Source: Limosilactobacillus oris DSM 4864
Lineage (GTDB): Bacteria; Bacillota; Bacilli; Lactobacillales; Lactobacillaceae
NCBI RefSeq assembly: GCF_001434465.1
Contig: NZ_AZGE01000007.1
Coordinates: forward strand, 1 to 64,000
Length of the DNA: 64,000 nucleotides
Reading direction: 5' to 3'
Of this stretch, positions 7,804 to 16,184 are shown piece by piece. The position numbers and the translations under genes are program-made. Below the pieces are notes generated by a model that had not been told where the DNA came from, made no database searches, and saw only the letters and a program-made list of their open reading frames with translations. Each line of letters begins with the position of its first letter. Positions within the stretch are counted from its first letter, which is position 1.

Positions 7804-8694
7804 GTGGAAACTACCATTTCACAGGACTATTTAGATGTGTATAAGGCACTTGCCAGCCCCGTGCGGTTAGAAATTATCCAATTATTGTCGAAGGAACAGC
7901 TCAGCATCGAGGAGTTGGCCGCACACTTGGGGCTGAGTGCGACCATTACCGCCCGCCACCTGAAAAAACTGGCAAAGGCGGAAATTATTCAATTTAACCA
8001 GGTCGGTCACAAGAAGGTTGCCAAAATTAAGGTAGATAAAATTAACATTGCCTTTCCAAAGACCATTTATGAACTCTTCAATGTTTATAAAACCGAGGTT
8101 CCGGTAGGCCAGTTTACGAACTTCTCCGTCAAACCCTCGTGCGGGATGGCGGGCCGCACCGACTACATCGGCAAGGTCGACAACCCATCCTACTTCATGG
8201 ATCCGCACCGGATGGAAGCGGGGATGGTCTGGTTCAATGATGGTTACCTTGAATACCAGCTGCCCAACCACCTCAAGGACAGTGACCACCTCCAGATGAT
8301 TGATATCGTGGCAGAACTCGGGAGTGAATTTCCCTTTTCTAATAATAATTGGCCGTCCGATATCACGGTATCCGTGAACGGGACTGAGCTGGGCTTTTGG
8401 ACCTCACCGGGGGATTTTTCGGATGTCCGAGGAAAGTACACACCGGCCTGGGTGCCGAATAACGTCAACCAGTATGGCCTGCAAAAGACTTTCCGGATTA
8501 CCGACCACGGTACTTACCTGGATGGGCAACCCTGGTCACCGGTCTCACTGGCGGACCTGAGTTATGATCCGGATCGCTTTGTCCTCCGTTTTGAGGTCAA
8601 GAAGACGGCCACCCATAAAGGGGGTTGTACCATTTACGGCCAGGGCTTTGGCAACTTTCGGGAGAGCCTGCAAATGAAATTATTTTACAGTTAA
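7804..8694 (+). CDS. ArsR-type HTH regulator with large C-terminal sensor-like domain
   Basis: 296 residues. GTG at 7804 is chosen because AAGGAGG lies 8 bases upstream; an upstream in-frame TTG overlaps that site. Residues about 5-80 form a winged helix of the ArsR class (LASPVRLEIIQLL, LAAHLGLSATITARHLKKL) without an obvious metal-binding Cys pair. The remaining roughly 200 residues are rich in aromatic residues, Gly and Asn (for example FWTSPGDFSD and YLDGQPWSP) and look like a beta-rich, carbohydrate-binding-like domain; I do not recognise the family with certainty. It is divergent from the GH43-permease operon and lies just upstream of araB. Sensing an arabinoside for control of the GH43 operon is inference. 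Confidence 0.8.
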   Translation: METTISQDYLDVYKALASPVRLEIIQLLSKEQLSIEELAAHLGLSATITARHLKKLAKAEIIQFNQVGHKKVAKIKVDKINIAFPKTIYELFNVYKTEVPVGQFTNFSVKPSCGMAGRTDYIGKVDNPSYFMDPHRMEAGMVWFNDGYLEYQLPNHLKDSDHLQMIDIVAELGSEFPFSNNNWPSDITVSVNGTELGFWTSPGDFSDVRGKYTPAWVPNNVNQYGLQKTFRITDHGTYLDGQPWSPVSLADLSYDPDRFVLRFEVKKTATHKGGCTIYGQGFGNFRESLQMKLFYS

Positions 8695-8707
8695 CTAATA
8701 AATTAGT

Positions 8708-8736
8708 TTGATTTGTACGGACAAATATTTTACAAT
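8708..8736 (+). promoter_or_regulatory. araB promoter with AraR operator
   Basis: TTGATT (8708-8713), 17-bp spacer, TACAAT (8731-8736). The 16-bp operator ATTTGTACGGACAAAT (8711-8726) covers the spacer and differs by one base from ATTTGTACGTACAAAT, the Bacillus AraR palindrome. Repression by promoter occlusion is expected. Confidence 0.8.
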
Positions 8737-8775
8737 ATGGGTGTTGAAGATTGAATTACAAGGGAGGCTATTCCT

Positions 8776-10380
8776 GTGAATAACAGTGCCATTAAAGAAA
8801 AAATTGAAAGCGCCAACACTGCTTTGGGAATCGAATTAGGTTCGACCCGGATCAAAGCGGTCTTGGTAACCGATGACTACCAAGTCGTTGCTTCTGGGGA
8901 CTTCGTTTGGGAAAACGAGCTGCATGACAACATCTGGACCTACCCGTTGGAAAAGGTCTGGAAGGGAATCCAGACCAGCTATGCTAACTTGGCCGCCAGC
9001 GTAAGTGAGGAATACGGGCTCAAGCTGACGAGGATCGGTTCGATCGGAATCAGTGCCATGATGCACGGCTACATGCCGTTTGACAAGGACGGCAACCTGC
9101 TTGTACCGTTCCGGACTTGGCGGAACAACATTACCGGCGAGGCAGCTGAAAAGCTGACGAAGCTGTTTAACTTCAATATTCCAGAACGGTGGAGTGTCGC
9201 CCACCTCTACCAAGCCATCCTGAACAAGGAAGACCATGTCAAGGACATTGACTTCATTACCACCTTGGACGGCTACGTTTCCTGGAAGCTCTCTGGCAAC
9301 AAGAACACGGGAATCGGTGACGCTTCCGGAATGTTCCCAATTGATGAAGCGACGAAGAACTACGATGGCAAGATGCTGGAACAGTTTGCCAGTCTGCCGG
9401 AAGTTGCCCAGTACCCGTGGAATATCAGGGAGATCTTGCCGGACGTCCTCTTAGCAGGTCAGCCAGCCGGGAAACTAACCGAAGAGGGGGCCAAACTCCT
9501 CGACATTAGTGGCCAGTTGCAAGCCGGTTCTCTGATTGCACCGTCAGAAGGGGATGCCGGGACCGGGATGGTTGCTACTAACGCGGTCCGGAAGCGGACA
9601 GGAAACATTTCTGCCGGGACCTCCGCCTTTTCAATGGTGGTCCTCGACCAGAAGCTAAATAAGGTTCACCGGGACATCGACATGGTAACGACGCCGGACG
9701 GGGCGCCAGTGGCAATGGTCCACACCAACAACTGTTCGTCCGACATCAACGCCTGGGCCAGTGTCTTCAACCAGTTTGCCAAGGCTCTGGGGGTCAACTT
9801 GTCACCAAACCAGCTTTACGAAAAGCTCTTTGATACTTCCCTGCGGGGCGATCAGGACGCTGGTGGCCTGGTCAACTTTAGCTACTTGTCCGGTGAAAAC
9901 ATCACCAAGGTTCAGGACGGGCGGCCGATGATGGTCCGCAAGCCGGACAGCCACTTTACCCTGGCAAACATCTTTAAGGTTCAGCTCTACTCTGCCTTTG
10001 CGCCCCTTAAAATCGGGATGGACATCCTCCTCCGTGAAGAACATATCCGGACGGATGTTTTGATTGCTCAAGGGGGACTGTTCAAGACCCCGGTAGTTGC
10101 CCAACAGGTTTTGGCAGACGCCCTGAACACCCCAATTACTCTGATGAGCAATGCCGGCGAGGGTGGCCCATGGGGAATGGCTGTTTTAGCCCTCTACGCC
10201 AGTGATAACAAGGGTAAAAACCTGGCAGACTACCTGGATGACGAAGTATTTGTTGACAGCGAGAGCGCAACCCTGTACCCTGAACCTGAAAGTGTCCAGG
10301 GCTACGAAAAGTTTATCGACAACTATAAAGCAGCTTTGCCAGCAGAAATCGAAGCCGGTAAAGATATGAAGTTAAACTAA
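8776..10380 (+). CDS. araB: L-ribulokinase (FGGY family)
   Basis: 534 residues. It phosphorylates L-ribulose to L-ribulose-5-phosphate with ATP in arabinose catabolism. The N-terminal FGGY ATPase-fold motif ALGIELGSTRIKAVL, the GDASGMFPID segment, GNISAGTSAFSMV and the C-terminal AQGGLFKTPVVAQQVLADAL are present. GTG start follows AGGGAGG by 8 bases. Length fits the lactobacillar AraB rather than the longer enterobacterial type. FGGY kinases overlap in sequence (xylulokinase, gluconokinase), but the araD and araA neighbours and AraR operator make AraB the clear choice. It is 17 bases from araD. Confidence 0.88.
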   Translation: MNNSAIKEKIESANTALGIELGSTRIKAVLVTDDYQVVASGDFVWENELHDNIWTYPLEKVWKGIQTSYANLAASVSEEYGLKLTRIGSIGISAMMHGYMPFDKDGNLLVPFRTWRNNITGEAAEKLTKLFNFNIPERWSVAHLYQAILNKEDHVKDIDFITTLDGYVSWKLSGNKNTGIGDASGMFPIDEATKNYDGKMLEQFASLPEVAQYPWNIREILPDVLLAGQPAGKLTEEGAKLLDISGQLQAGSLIAPSEGDAGTGMVATNAVRKRTGNISAGTSAFSMVVLDQKLNKVHRDIDMVTTPDGAPVAMVHTNNCSSDINAWASVFNQFAKALGVNLSPNQLYEKLFDTSLRGDQDAGGLVNFSYLSGENITKVQDGRPMMVRKPDSHFTLANIFKVQLYSAFAPLKIGMDILLREEHIRTDVLIAQGGLFKTPVVAQQVLADALNTPITLMSNAGEGGPWGMAVLALYASDNKGKNLADYLDDEVFVDSESATLYPEPESVQGYEKFIDNYKAALPAEIEAGKDMKLN

Positions 10381-10397
10381 GCCAAAGGAGATTTACA

Positions 10398-11129
10398 ATG
10401 CTAGAAGAATTAAAACAAGAAGTCTACGAAGCCAACATGAAGCTGCCTAAGTTAGGTCTGGTCACTTTTACCTGGGGGAACGTTTCCGGAATCGACCGGG
10501 AGAAGGGCTTGTTCGTTATCAAGCCGTCCGGTGTTCCGTATGAGGAATTGAAGCCTTCAGACATGGTGGTAGTCAACTTGGACGGGGAAGTGGTCGAAGG
10601 GGACCTCAACCCATCCAGTGACACCCCAACGCACACTTACCTCTACAACCACTTCCCAAAGATTGGGGGGATTGTCCACACCCACTCCCCATGGGCAGTG
10701 TCCTTTGCGGCGGCTCACATGGATATTCCAGCGATGAACACGACCCACGCTGATACCTTCTACACGGATGTGCCGGCTGCCGACGCCCTGACCAAGGAAG
10801 AAATCGAAGAGGACTACGAGGGCAACACCGGTAAGGTAATCGTTCGCTCCTTCAAGGAACGGGGCCTCGATTACGAAGCGACGCCAGCTGCCCTAGTAAT
10901 GCAGCACGGGCCATTTGCCTGGGGACCAACTCCAGACAAAGCGGTCTACAATGCCAAGGTGCTGGAAGTCGTCGCCGAAGAAGACTACCACACCCTGCAG
11001 CTGACCCGGGCGGACAACCACCTGCCACAATACCTGTTGGATAAGCACTACTACCGCAAGCACGGGGCAAATGCTTACTATGGCCAAAACAACGCCCACA
11101 GCAAGGACCATGCCAAGCGGGAAAATTAA
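10398..11129 (+). CDS. araD: L-ribulose-5-phosphate 4-epimerase
   Basis: 243 residues, class II aldolase/epimerase fold. It converts L-ribulose-5-phosphate to D-xylulose-5-phosphate, the substrate of phosphoketolase in heterofermenters. Zinc ligands H94 and H96 (VHTHSPW) and H170 (MQHGPFAWG) align with the E. coli enzyme; the GNVSG and SSDTPTH substrate motifs are present. AAAGGAG precedes ATG. It is cotranscribed with araB and very likely with araR. Confidence 0.93.
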   Translation: MLEELKQEVYEANMKLPKLGLVTFTWGNVSGIDREKGLFVIKPSGVPYEELKPSDMVVVNLDGEVVEGDLNPSSDTPTHTYLYNHFPKIGGIVHTHSPWAVSFAAAHMDIPAMNTTHADTFYTDVPAADALTKEEIEEDYEGNTGKVIVRSFKERGLDYEATPAALVMQHGPFAWGPTPDKAVYNAKVLEVVAEEDYHTLQLTRADNHLPQYLLDKHYYRKHGANAYYGQNNAHSKDHAKREN

Positions 11130-11163
11130 CGATATTTTTTAAAATAGGATTATAGGATTAACT

Positions 11164-11198
11164 GAGTCGTGGACAACTGGATAGTTGGGTCACGGCTC
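11164..11198 (+). other. Hairpin between araD and araR
   Basis: Outer stem GAGTCGTG/CACGGCTC (one mismatch) encloses a perfect inner stem CAACT/AGTTG with loop GGAT. No T-run follows, so it is more likely a processing or partial attenuation structure than a full terminator. It sits just before the araR ribosome binding site, and no separate araR promoter is evident. Confidence 0.45.
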
Positions 11199-11217
11199 GG
11201 TTTAGTTAGGAGACATC

Positions 11218-12297
11218 ATGGCAACTAAGTACGAAACAGTTAAGGAAAAAATTCGCGAGGTGATTAGCTCTGGACAATACCAGCCGGGGGACCAGTTGCC
11301 AACGGAATCGGCGCTGATGAAGGAGTACCAGGTCAGTCGTTACACGATTCGCCGGGCCATGGGAGAACTCGAGAACGAGCATTACATTTACCGGATCCAA
11401 GGTGGCGGAATGTTTGTTGAGGATTGGCACAACAACCATGACCAGCCGGTTAACCAGAAGGTCATCGGGGTAGTTACGACCCACCTGGCGGACTACATTT
11501 TCCCCAGCATTATCAGCGGGATTGACCGGGCCCTCTCTAGTCAGGGCTACTCGATTCTCCTGGGCAATACCCACAACGATCACGACCAGGAACGGCTCAG
11601 CTTGCAGCGGATGCTGGATAGCAATGTCGATGGTCTGATTTTGGAGCCGACCCAAAGTGCCCGGCCGAACCCCAACCGGGACCTCTACCAGCAGATCGAA
11701 AAGTCCCGGATTCCGGCAATGTTTATTGATGCTCACTACGACGACTCGTCCCTGCCGTACATTGACTTGGCAGACCGGGAAACGGAAGCGCAGCTGGTAA
11801 ACGGCCTGTTTGACAAGGGCCACGAGCGGATTTTGGGGATCTTCAAGATTGACGATATGCAGGGAGTAGGGCGCCTGCAGGGCTTCATGGATGCCTACAC
11901 CGCGCACCCGGATAAGACCCTGCTGAGTGATGTGATTATGTACCAGTCCAGCGATGATGTCGCCTCCATCTTTGCCAAGCTGGCCCAGCATTTGCAAGGG
12001 ACGGAACGGCCAACGGCGATTGCCTGCTACAATGACCAGCTAGCGATTCAGGTGATGGACGTTGTCCGGTCGCTGGGGATGAAAATTCCCGATGATATTA
12101 GCATTGTCGGTTTTGACGATTACTTGCTGAGCGCGTCTGTGCTGCCCGGCTTGACGACCGTCGTTCACCCGAAGAATAAGATGGGGATGGATGCCGGAAA
12201 GATGATTTTGCGTCTGATTAAGGGGGAGCAGGTTGACCCGATTGTTTACCATCCCGAGATTATTGAACGGCAGTCTGTAAAAGACCTCACAAAGTAA
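11218..12297 (+). CDS. araR: AraR-type arabinose repressor (GntR HTH + LacI effector domain)
   Basis: 359 residues. The N-terminal 70 or so residues are a GntR winged helix (SGQYQPGDQLPTESALMKEYQVSRYTIRRAM); residues about 80-355 are a LacI/GalR periplasmic-binding-like domain (IISGIDRALSSQGYSILL; PDDISIVGFDDYLLSASVLPGLTT). This architecture is diagnostic of AraR, which releases DNA when it binds L-arabinose. It lies in the middle of the ara cluster, and at least four nearby promoters carry its expected operator. The start ATG follows TAGGAGACATC. Read-through from araBD would give autoregulation through the araB operator. Confidence 0.92.
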   Translation: MATKYETVKEKIREVISSGQYQPGDQLPTESALMKEYQVSRYTIRRAMGELENEHYIYRIQGGGMFVEDWHNNHDQPVNQKVIGVVTTHLADYIFPSIISGIDRALSSQGYSILLGNTHNDHDQERLSLQRMLDSNVDGLILEPTQSARPNPNRDLYQQIEKSRIPAMFIDAHYDDSSLPYIDLADRETEAQLVNGLFDKGHERILGIFKIDDMQGVGRLQGFMDAYTAHPDKTLLSDVIMYQSSDDVASIFAKLAQHLQGTERPTAIACYNDQLAIQVMDVVRSLGMKIPDDISIVGFDDYLLSASVLPGLTTVVHPKNKMGMDAGKMILRLIKGEQVDPIVYHPEIIERQSVKDLTK

Positions 12298-12320
12298 ATT
12301 AACCACCAGACAAATATACC

Positions 12321-12370
12321 AATGCCGGTTGGCAATTCCGTAAAATAAGGAGTTGCTAGCCGGCATTTTT
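12321..12370 (+). terminator. araR terminator
   Basis: AATGCCGG (12321-12328) pairs with CCGGCATT (12360-12367); the stem continues as TTGGCAA/TTGCTA with a mismatch and is followed by TTTTT. It ends the araB-araD-araR transcript. Confidence 0.75.
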
Positions 12371-12429
12371 GCTGGCGTGTGTCTATTTATTCGGGAGAAG
12401 TTTTACCGCCTAAAGCGCGTCTTAATGGG

Positions 12430-12445
12430 ATTTGTCCGGTATAGA
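12430..12445 (+). promoter_or_regulatory. Possible auxiliary AraR half-operator
   Basis: ATTTGTCCGGTATAGA has an intact left half-site (ATTTGTCCG) and a poor right half. Its centre is 63 bases, about six helical turns, upstream of the operator at 12493. Bacillus AraR binds pairs of in-phase operators cooperatively, so this could be a looping site. Confidence 0.4.
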
Positions 12446-12489
12446 ATAAAATTGTCTGCATAATCCATCAAATTATTGTAACCGTTTTA

Positions 12490-12518
12490 TTGACTTATAC
12501 GGACAAATAACCTATACT
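12490..12518 (+). promoter_or_regulatory. Symporter promoter with AraR operator
   Basis: TTGACT (12490-12495), 17-bp spacer, TATACT (12513-12518). Operator ACTTATACGGACAAAT (12493-12508) has the same offset from -35 and -10 as at araB. A cre-like TGTAAGCGCTTGAA follows. Confidence 0.78.
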
Positions 12519-12523
12519 GTGTT

Positions 12524-12537
12524 TGTAAGCGCTTGAA
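12524..12537 (+). promoter_or_regulatory. Candidate cre site downstream of the symporter promoter
   Basis: TGTAAGCGCTTGAA matches the first eleven positions of the cre consensus and is placed at the transcription start region, a usual roadblock position for CcpA repression. Confidence 0.5.
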
Positions 12538-12619
12538 GGAAATGATTTACAGAATTATCACATGTGGTTTCTAGGTTTTGAGGTTGTTATTTGTTAAGAA
12601 AGTATAGGAGTGAACAACA

Positions 12620-13978
12620 TTGAGGAAAGTTTCAAATGGATTTATCTATACTTTTGGGGCGTTAGGTGGTTTACTATTCGGTTACGATATTGCTTCCGTT
12701 TCTGGTGCCATTCTATTTATCCAAAAGCAGTTAAGTTTGAACTCTTGGGAACAAGGGATGGTTGTTTCGTCCGTTCTGATTGGTGCCATTCTTGGTGCGT
12801 TGGGAACGAGTAAGTTCCTTGATAAGTACGGGCGGCGGAAGCTATTGATCTGGGCCGCAATTATCTTTACGATTGGTGCCTTAGGTTCAGGATTTGCGCC
12901 AGAATACTGGACACTGTTGGTAACCCGGGTTATCTTGGGGATTGGTGTTGGGATCACCTCAGCGTTGATTCCTGCCTACCTGCACGAGTTGGCACCAAAA
13001 CGGATGCACGGTGCGGTAGCGACGATGTTCCAACTGATGGTCATGATTGGGATCCTGTTGGCTTACATTTTGAACTACACCTTCCAAGGGATGTACACCG
13101 GTTGGCGTTGGATGTTGGGATTTGCTGCATTACCTGCTATTATTCTTTTCTTCGGTGCCCTTCTCCTGCCAGAAAGTCCCCGGTTCTTAGTTAAAATTGG
13201 TAAGACTGATGAAGCCCGGGCAGTTTTGATGAACACCAACAAGGGTGATGAACAAGCCGTTGACACCGCCCTAGACGAAATTCAGGTTTCCGCCAACCAA
13301 AAGCAGGGTGGCTGGAAAGAACTGTTCGGTGCTGATGTTCGGCCAGCCCTGGTTACTGGTTTAGGGGCGGCCATTTTCCAGCAGATTATCGGTTCTAACT
13401 CGGTTATCTTCTATGCACCAACCATCTTTACCAAAGTTGGTTGGGGTGTGGCTGCTGCCTTGCTGGCCCACATCGGTATCGGGATCGTTAACGTGATTGT
13501 GACGGTAGTTGCTATGCTGCTGATGGACCACGTTGACCGGAAGAAGATGCTGACCGTTGGTGCTGCCGGCATGGGTCTGTCACTGTTTGTCATGGCCGCA
13601 ATCCTGAAGATGGATAGTGGTTCCCAAGTCGCTGCTTACGTCAGTGCGATTGCGCTGACCGTCTACATTGCCTTTTACGCATGTACCTGGGCACCAATTA
13701 CTTGGGTTTACATTGGTGAGGTCTTCCCACTGAACATCCGTGGGTTGGGGACTTCCCTCTGTTCCGCTACGAACTGGCTGGCTGATATGGTTGTTTCCTT
13801 GACCTTCCCAACCATGCTAGCAGCGTTTGACATTGCGAATACCTTCATTATCTACGGTGTTATCTGTGTCATTTGTATCATCTTTACCAACAAGTTCTTC
13901 CTGGAAACCCGGGGGAAGTCGCTGGAAGAGATCGAAGCTTCAATGCGCAAGATGACTGCTGCTAAGAAGAAGGCATAA
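12620..13978 (+). CDS. araE: MFS sugar porter, arabinose:H+ symporter (AraE/XylT type)
   Basis: 452 residues, 12 membrane segments, sugar porter family. The signature motifs are LDKYGRRKLLIWAA (RxGRR after TM2), PESPRFLVKIGK at the TM6 end, the intracellular GADVRPALVTGLGAAIFQQIIGSN segment opening TM7, and a C-terminal LETRGKSLEEIE. TTG start at 12620 follows AGGAG by 9 bases. It has its own AraR-operated promoter and lies between araR and araA, so L-arabinose is the likely substrate. D-xylose transport is possible in this family. Confidence 0.85.
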   Translation: MRKVSNGFIYTFGALGGLLFGYDIASVSGAILFIQKQLSLNSWEQGMVVSSVLIGAILGALGTSKFLDKYGRRKLLIWAAIIFTIGALGSGFAPEYWTLLVTRVILGIGVGITSALIPAYLHELAPKRMHGAVATMFQLMVMIGILLAYILNYTFQGMYTGWRWMLGFAALPAIILFFGALLLPESPRFLVKIGKTDEARAVLMNTNKGDEQAVDTALDEIQVSANQKQGGWKELFGADVRPALVTGLGAAIFQQIIGSNSVIFYAPTIFTKVGWGVAAALLAHIGIGIVNVIVTVVAMLLMDHVDRKKMLTVGAAGMGLSLFVMAAILKMDSGSQVAAYVSAIALTVYIAFYACTWAPITWVYIGEVFPLNIRGLGTSLCSATNWLADMVVSLTFPTMLAAFDIANTFIIYGVICVICIIFTNKFFLETRGKSLEEIEASMRKMTAAKKKA

Positions 13979-13992
13979 TTTCTAGTGAAAGT

Positions 13993-14036
13993 GGAAGCGG
14001 GATCGGGCTGGTTTGTCTAGTCTGATTCCGCTTCTT
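13993..14036 (+). terminator. Terminator after the symporter gene
   Basis: GGAAGCGGGATC (from 13993) pairs with GATTCCGCTTC (to 14034) across an imperfect hairpin, followed by TTTT. Confidence 0.65.
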
Positions 14037-14076
14037 TTACTTGTCAGCAATTTATATGATTACTTTGATTTATGTG

Positions 14077-14105
14077 TTGATTTATCCGTACAAATTATAT
14101 ATAAT
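14077..14105 (+). promoter_or_regulatory. araA promoter with AraR operator
   Basis: TTGATT (14077-14082), 17-bp spacer, perfect TATAAT (14100-14105). Operator ATTTATCCGTACAAAT (14080-14095) again fills the spacer. A weaker cre-like TGTAAGCGATTTAG lies at 14111-14124. Confidence 0.8.
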
Positions 14106-14175
14106 GTCAATGTAAGCGATTTAGCAACAAGCTATTGATTGCAAGATCATTTAAGATAAAGGAGATCTGTTCACT

Positions 14176-15600
14176 ATGTTAAAAACTCCAGATTACGAAT
14201 TTTGGTTTGCTGTTGGTAGTCAACCCCTCTATGGTCCAGAAGCCTTAGAGCAGGTTGAAAAGGATGGCCGCAAGCTGGTTGACGGTTTAAACGCCAGCGG
14301 CAAGCTGCCATACAAGGTAGTCTTTAAGTTGGTTGCCACCACTGCTGACAGCATCACAAAGTTCATGAAGGATGCTAACTACAATGACAAGGTTGCTGGG
14401 GTAATGACCTGGATGCACACCTTCTCACCAGCCAAGAACTGGATTCGGGGAACCCAGTTGCTGCAAAAGCCACTGTTGCACCTGGCAACTCAAATGCTGG
14501 ACCACATCCCATTTGACACCATTGACTTTGACTACATGAACCTGAACCAGAGTGCCCATGGTGACCGTGAATACGACTACATCAACGCCCGTCTTGGCGT
14601 TCCTGAAAAGATTGTTTACGGCTGGTGGAACGACCCCGAAGTTCAAGAAGAAATCGCTGACTGGCAAAAAGTTGCGATTGCCTACGACATGAGCTTCAAG
14701 ATTAAGATTGCTCGTTTCGGCGACACCATGCGGGACGTTGCCGTTACGGAAGGTGACAAAGTTGCTGCTCAGATCAAGCTGGGCTGGACCGTTGACTACT
14801 GGCCAGTAGCTGAGCTGGTTGCCGCTGTTAACGCGGTTAGCGAAGCAGAAATTGACGAACAGTACAAGCGGCTGGAAGAAAACTACGACATGGTTGAAGG
14901 CGACAACGACCACGACAAGTACGTGCACTCCGTTCGTTACCAACTGCGTGAATACTTGGGAATCAAGCACTTCCTAGACGAAAAGGGCTACGATGCCTTT
15001 ACCACCAACTTCCAAGACCTGGAAGGCTTGGAACAGTTACCAGGCTTAGCCGTTCAATTGCTGATGATTGATGGTTACGGCTTCGGTGCCGAAGGGGACT
15101 TCAAGTCCGCTGGTCTTTCCCGTCTGCTGAAGATTGCGGCTGAAAACAAGGAAACGGCCTTCATGGAAGACTACACCCTGGACCTGCGTTCTGGTCACCA
15201 GGCAATTATGGGCTCCCACATGCTGGAAGTTGACCCAACCCTTGCTTCCGACAAGCCACGCGTTGAAGTTCACCCACTGGACATCGGTGACAAGGCCGAC
15301 CCAGCACGGTTGGTATTCACCGGTTCAGAAGGCGAAGGAATCGACGTTACCCTGTCATACTTCGACGATGGCTACAAGTTCATTGCTTACGACGTGGACT
15401 GCGCTAAGCCAGAAAAGGAAATGCCAAACCTGCCAGTTGCTAAGCAAATGTGGACGCCAAAGTGCGGCTTAAAGAAGGGCGCTACCGCCTGGATGCACAA
15501 TGGTGGTGGTCACCACACTGTTCTTTCTATGAACCTGACGATGGACCAGATGGCAACTCTTGCCAACCTGTTCGGCATCGAATTGATCGACATCAAGTAA
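14176..15600 (+). CDS. araA: L-arabinose isomerase
   Basis: 474 residues, the usual length in lactobacilli. It converts L-arabinose to L-ribulose (and can convert D-galactose to D-tagatose). N-terminal [13 protein letters not shown] and [13 protein letters not shown] are typical. The four metal/catalytic residues lie in GAEGD (Glu), FMEDY (Glu), GSHMLEV (His) and GGGHHT (His). AAAGGAGA precedes ATG. Unlike the araBDA order common in lactobacilli, araA is a separate AraR-controlled transcription unit at the end of the cluster. Confidence 0.96.
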   Translation: MLKTPDYEFWFAVGSQPLYGPEALEQVEKDGRKLVDGLNASGKLPYKVVFKLVATTADSITKFMKDANYNDKVAGVMTWMHTFSPAKNWIRGTQLLQKPLLHLATQMLDHIPFDTIDFDYMNLNQSAHGDREYDYINARLGVPEKIVYGWWNDPEVQEEIADWQKVAIAYDMSFKIKIARFGDTMRDVAVTEGDKVAAQIKLGWTVDYWPVAELVAAVNAVSEAEIDEQYKRLEENYDMVEGDNDHDKYVHSVRYQLREYLGIKHFLDEKGYDAFTTNFQDLEGLEQLPGLAVQLLMIDGYGFGAEGDFKSAGLSRLLKIAAENKETAFMEDYTLDLRSGHQAIMGSHMLEVDPTLASDKPRVEVHPLDIGDKADPARLVFTGSEGEGIDVTLSYFDDGYKFIAYDVDCAKPEKEMPNLPVAKQMWTPKCGLKKGATAWMHNGGGHHTVLSMNLTMDQMATLANLFGIELIDIK

Positions 15601-15620
15601 TTAACATGTTCACCCCTTAT

Positions 15621-15657
15621 ATTAAAGGCGGCCGCTTTCATGGTGGCCGCCTTTAAT
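15621..15657 (+). terminator. araA terminator
   Basis: ATTAAAGGCGGCC (15621-15633) pairs perfectly with GGCCGCCTTTAAT (15644-15656). Confidence 0.75.
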
Positions 15658-15679
15658 TATCTAATTCATCTGGAACCGC

Positions 15680-15708
15680 TTGCATATTTGTCCGGATAAG
15701 TATAAAAT
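15680..15708 (+). promoter_or_regulatory. Promoter with AraR operator upstream of a small membrane protein gene
   Basis: TTGCAT (15680-15685), 17-bp spacer, TAAAAT (15703-15708). ATTTGTCCGGATAAGT (15686-15701) matches the AraR operator family and fills the spacer. It places the following uncharacterised gene in the arabinose regulon. Confidence 0.7.
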
Positions 15709-15741
15709 ATGATTAGTAAATAAGAACTGGAGGCAGGATTA

Positions 15742-16068
15742 GTGAAGTTTCATAAGTTAAAACCAGTTGAGACTGATAGGCTTCAAGAAGGGGTAATTTA
15801 CTACCGGCGGTGGACAAAGTTTGAAAAGGTCTTCTCCGTAGTTGGCTTCTTGCTCCTCTTTACCGGAGTGGGCATCGTTTCCGACACGATCCTGCTTGCT
15901 ATGTACTTATACTGCATGGATAAGGTGGACGTATCGCCAGTGGGTGAACCGGAGAAACGTCTTCTGATTAAAAAGCACGAGTGGGATCATTACCGCTACG
16001 TTAATGGAATCGGCTACTGGCACCAACATCAGCCGCGCCGGATCAAAGCGCAGGTTAGTCATCAATAA
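15742..16068 (+). CDS. Small membrane protein of unknown function, AraR-regulated
   Basis: 108 residues. GTG at 15742 follows GGAGG by 8 bases. Residues about 28-58 hold a hydrophobic stretch (FSVVGFLLLFTGVGIVSDTILLAMYLYC) that could be one long or two short membrane segments. The C-terminus is charged and rich in His, Tyr and Trp (HEWDHYRYVNGIGYWHQHQPRR). I do not recognise the family. An AraR-type operator lies inside its promoter. It might modulate arabinose uptake or be a small accessory subunit; neither can be shown from the sequence. Confidence 0.75.
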   Translation: MKFHKLKPVETDRLQEGVIYYRRWTKFEKVFSVVGFLLLFTGVGIVSDTILLAMYLYCMDKVDVSPVGEPEKRLLIKKHEWDHYRYVNGIGYWHQHQPRRIKAQVSHQ

Positions 16069-16071
16069 AAT

Positions 16072-16112
16072 AAGGAGGCAGAGAGAAAACTCGTTTTCTC
16101 TCTGCCTCCTTA
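16072..16112 (+). terminator. Long bidirectional terminator hairpin
   Basis: A 17-19 bp perfect stem (16074-16090 with 16093-16109, loop TC) starts GGAGGCAGAGAG. It lies between convergent genes. It is followed by TTTAAAGCTAATT, a motif shared by other intergenic hairpins of the window. Confidence 0.8.
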
Positions 16113-16184
16113 TTAGTTTAAAGCTAATTGTTGACTGGCAGGTCAAGTGTTGTTGAACCAGCACTTGACCAAAGCCGCTCGCGT

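Noticed and set aside
11206-11997. 263-codon open frame antisense to araR
   Set aside because: It mirrors the codon structure of araR, lacks a ribosome binding site and shows no recognisable domain.
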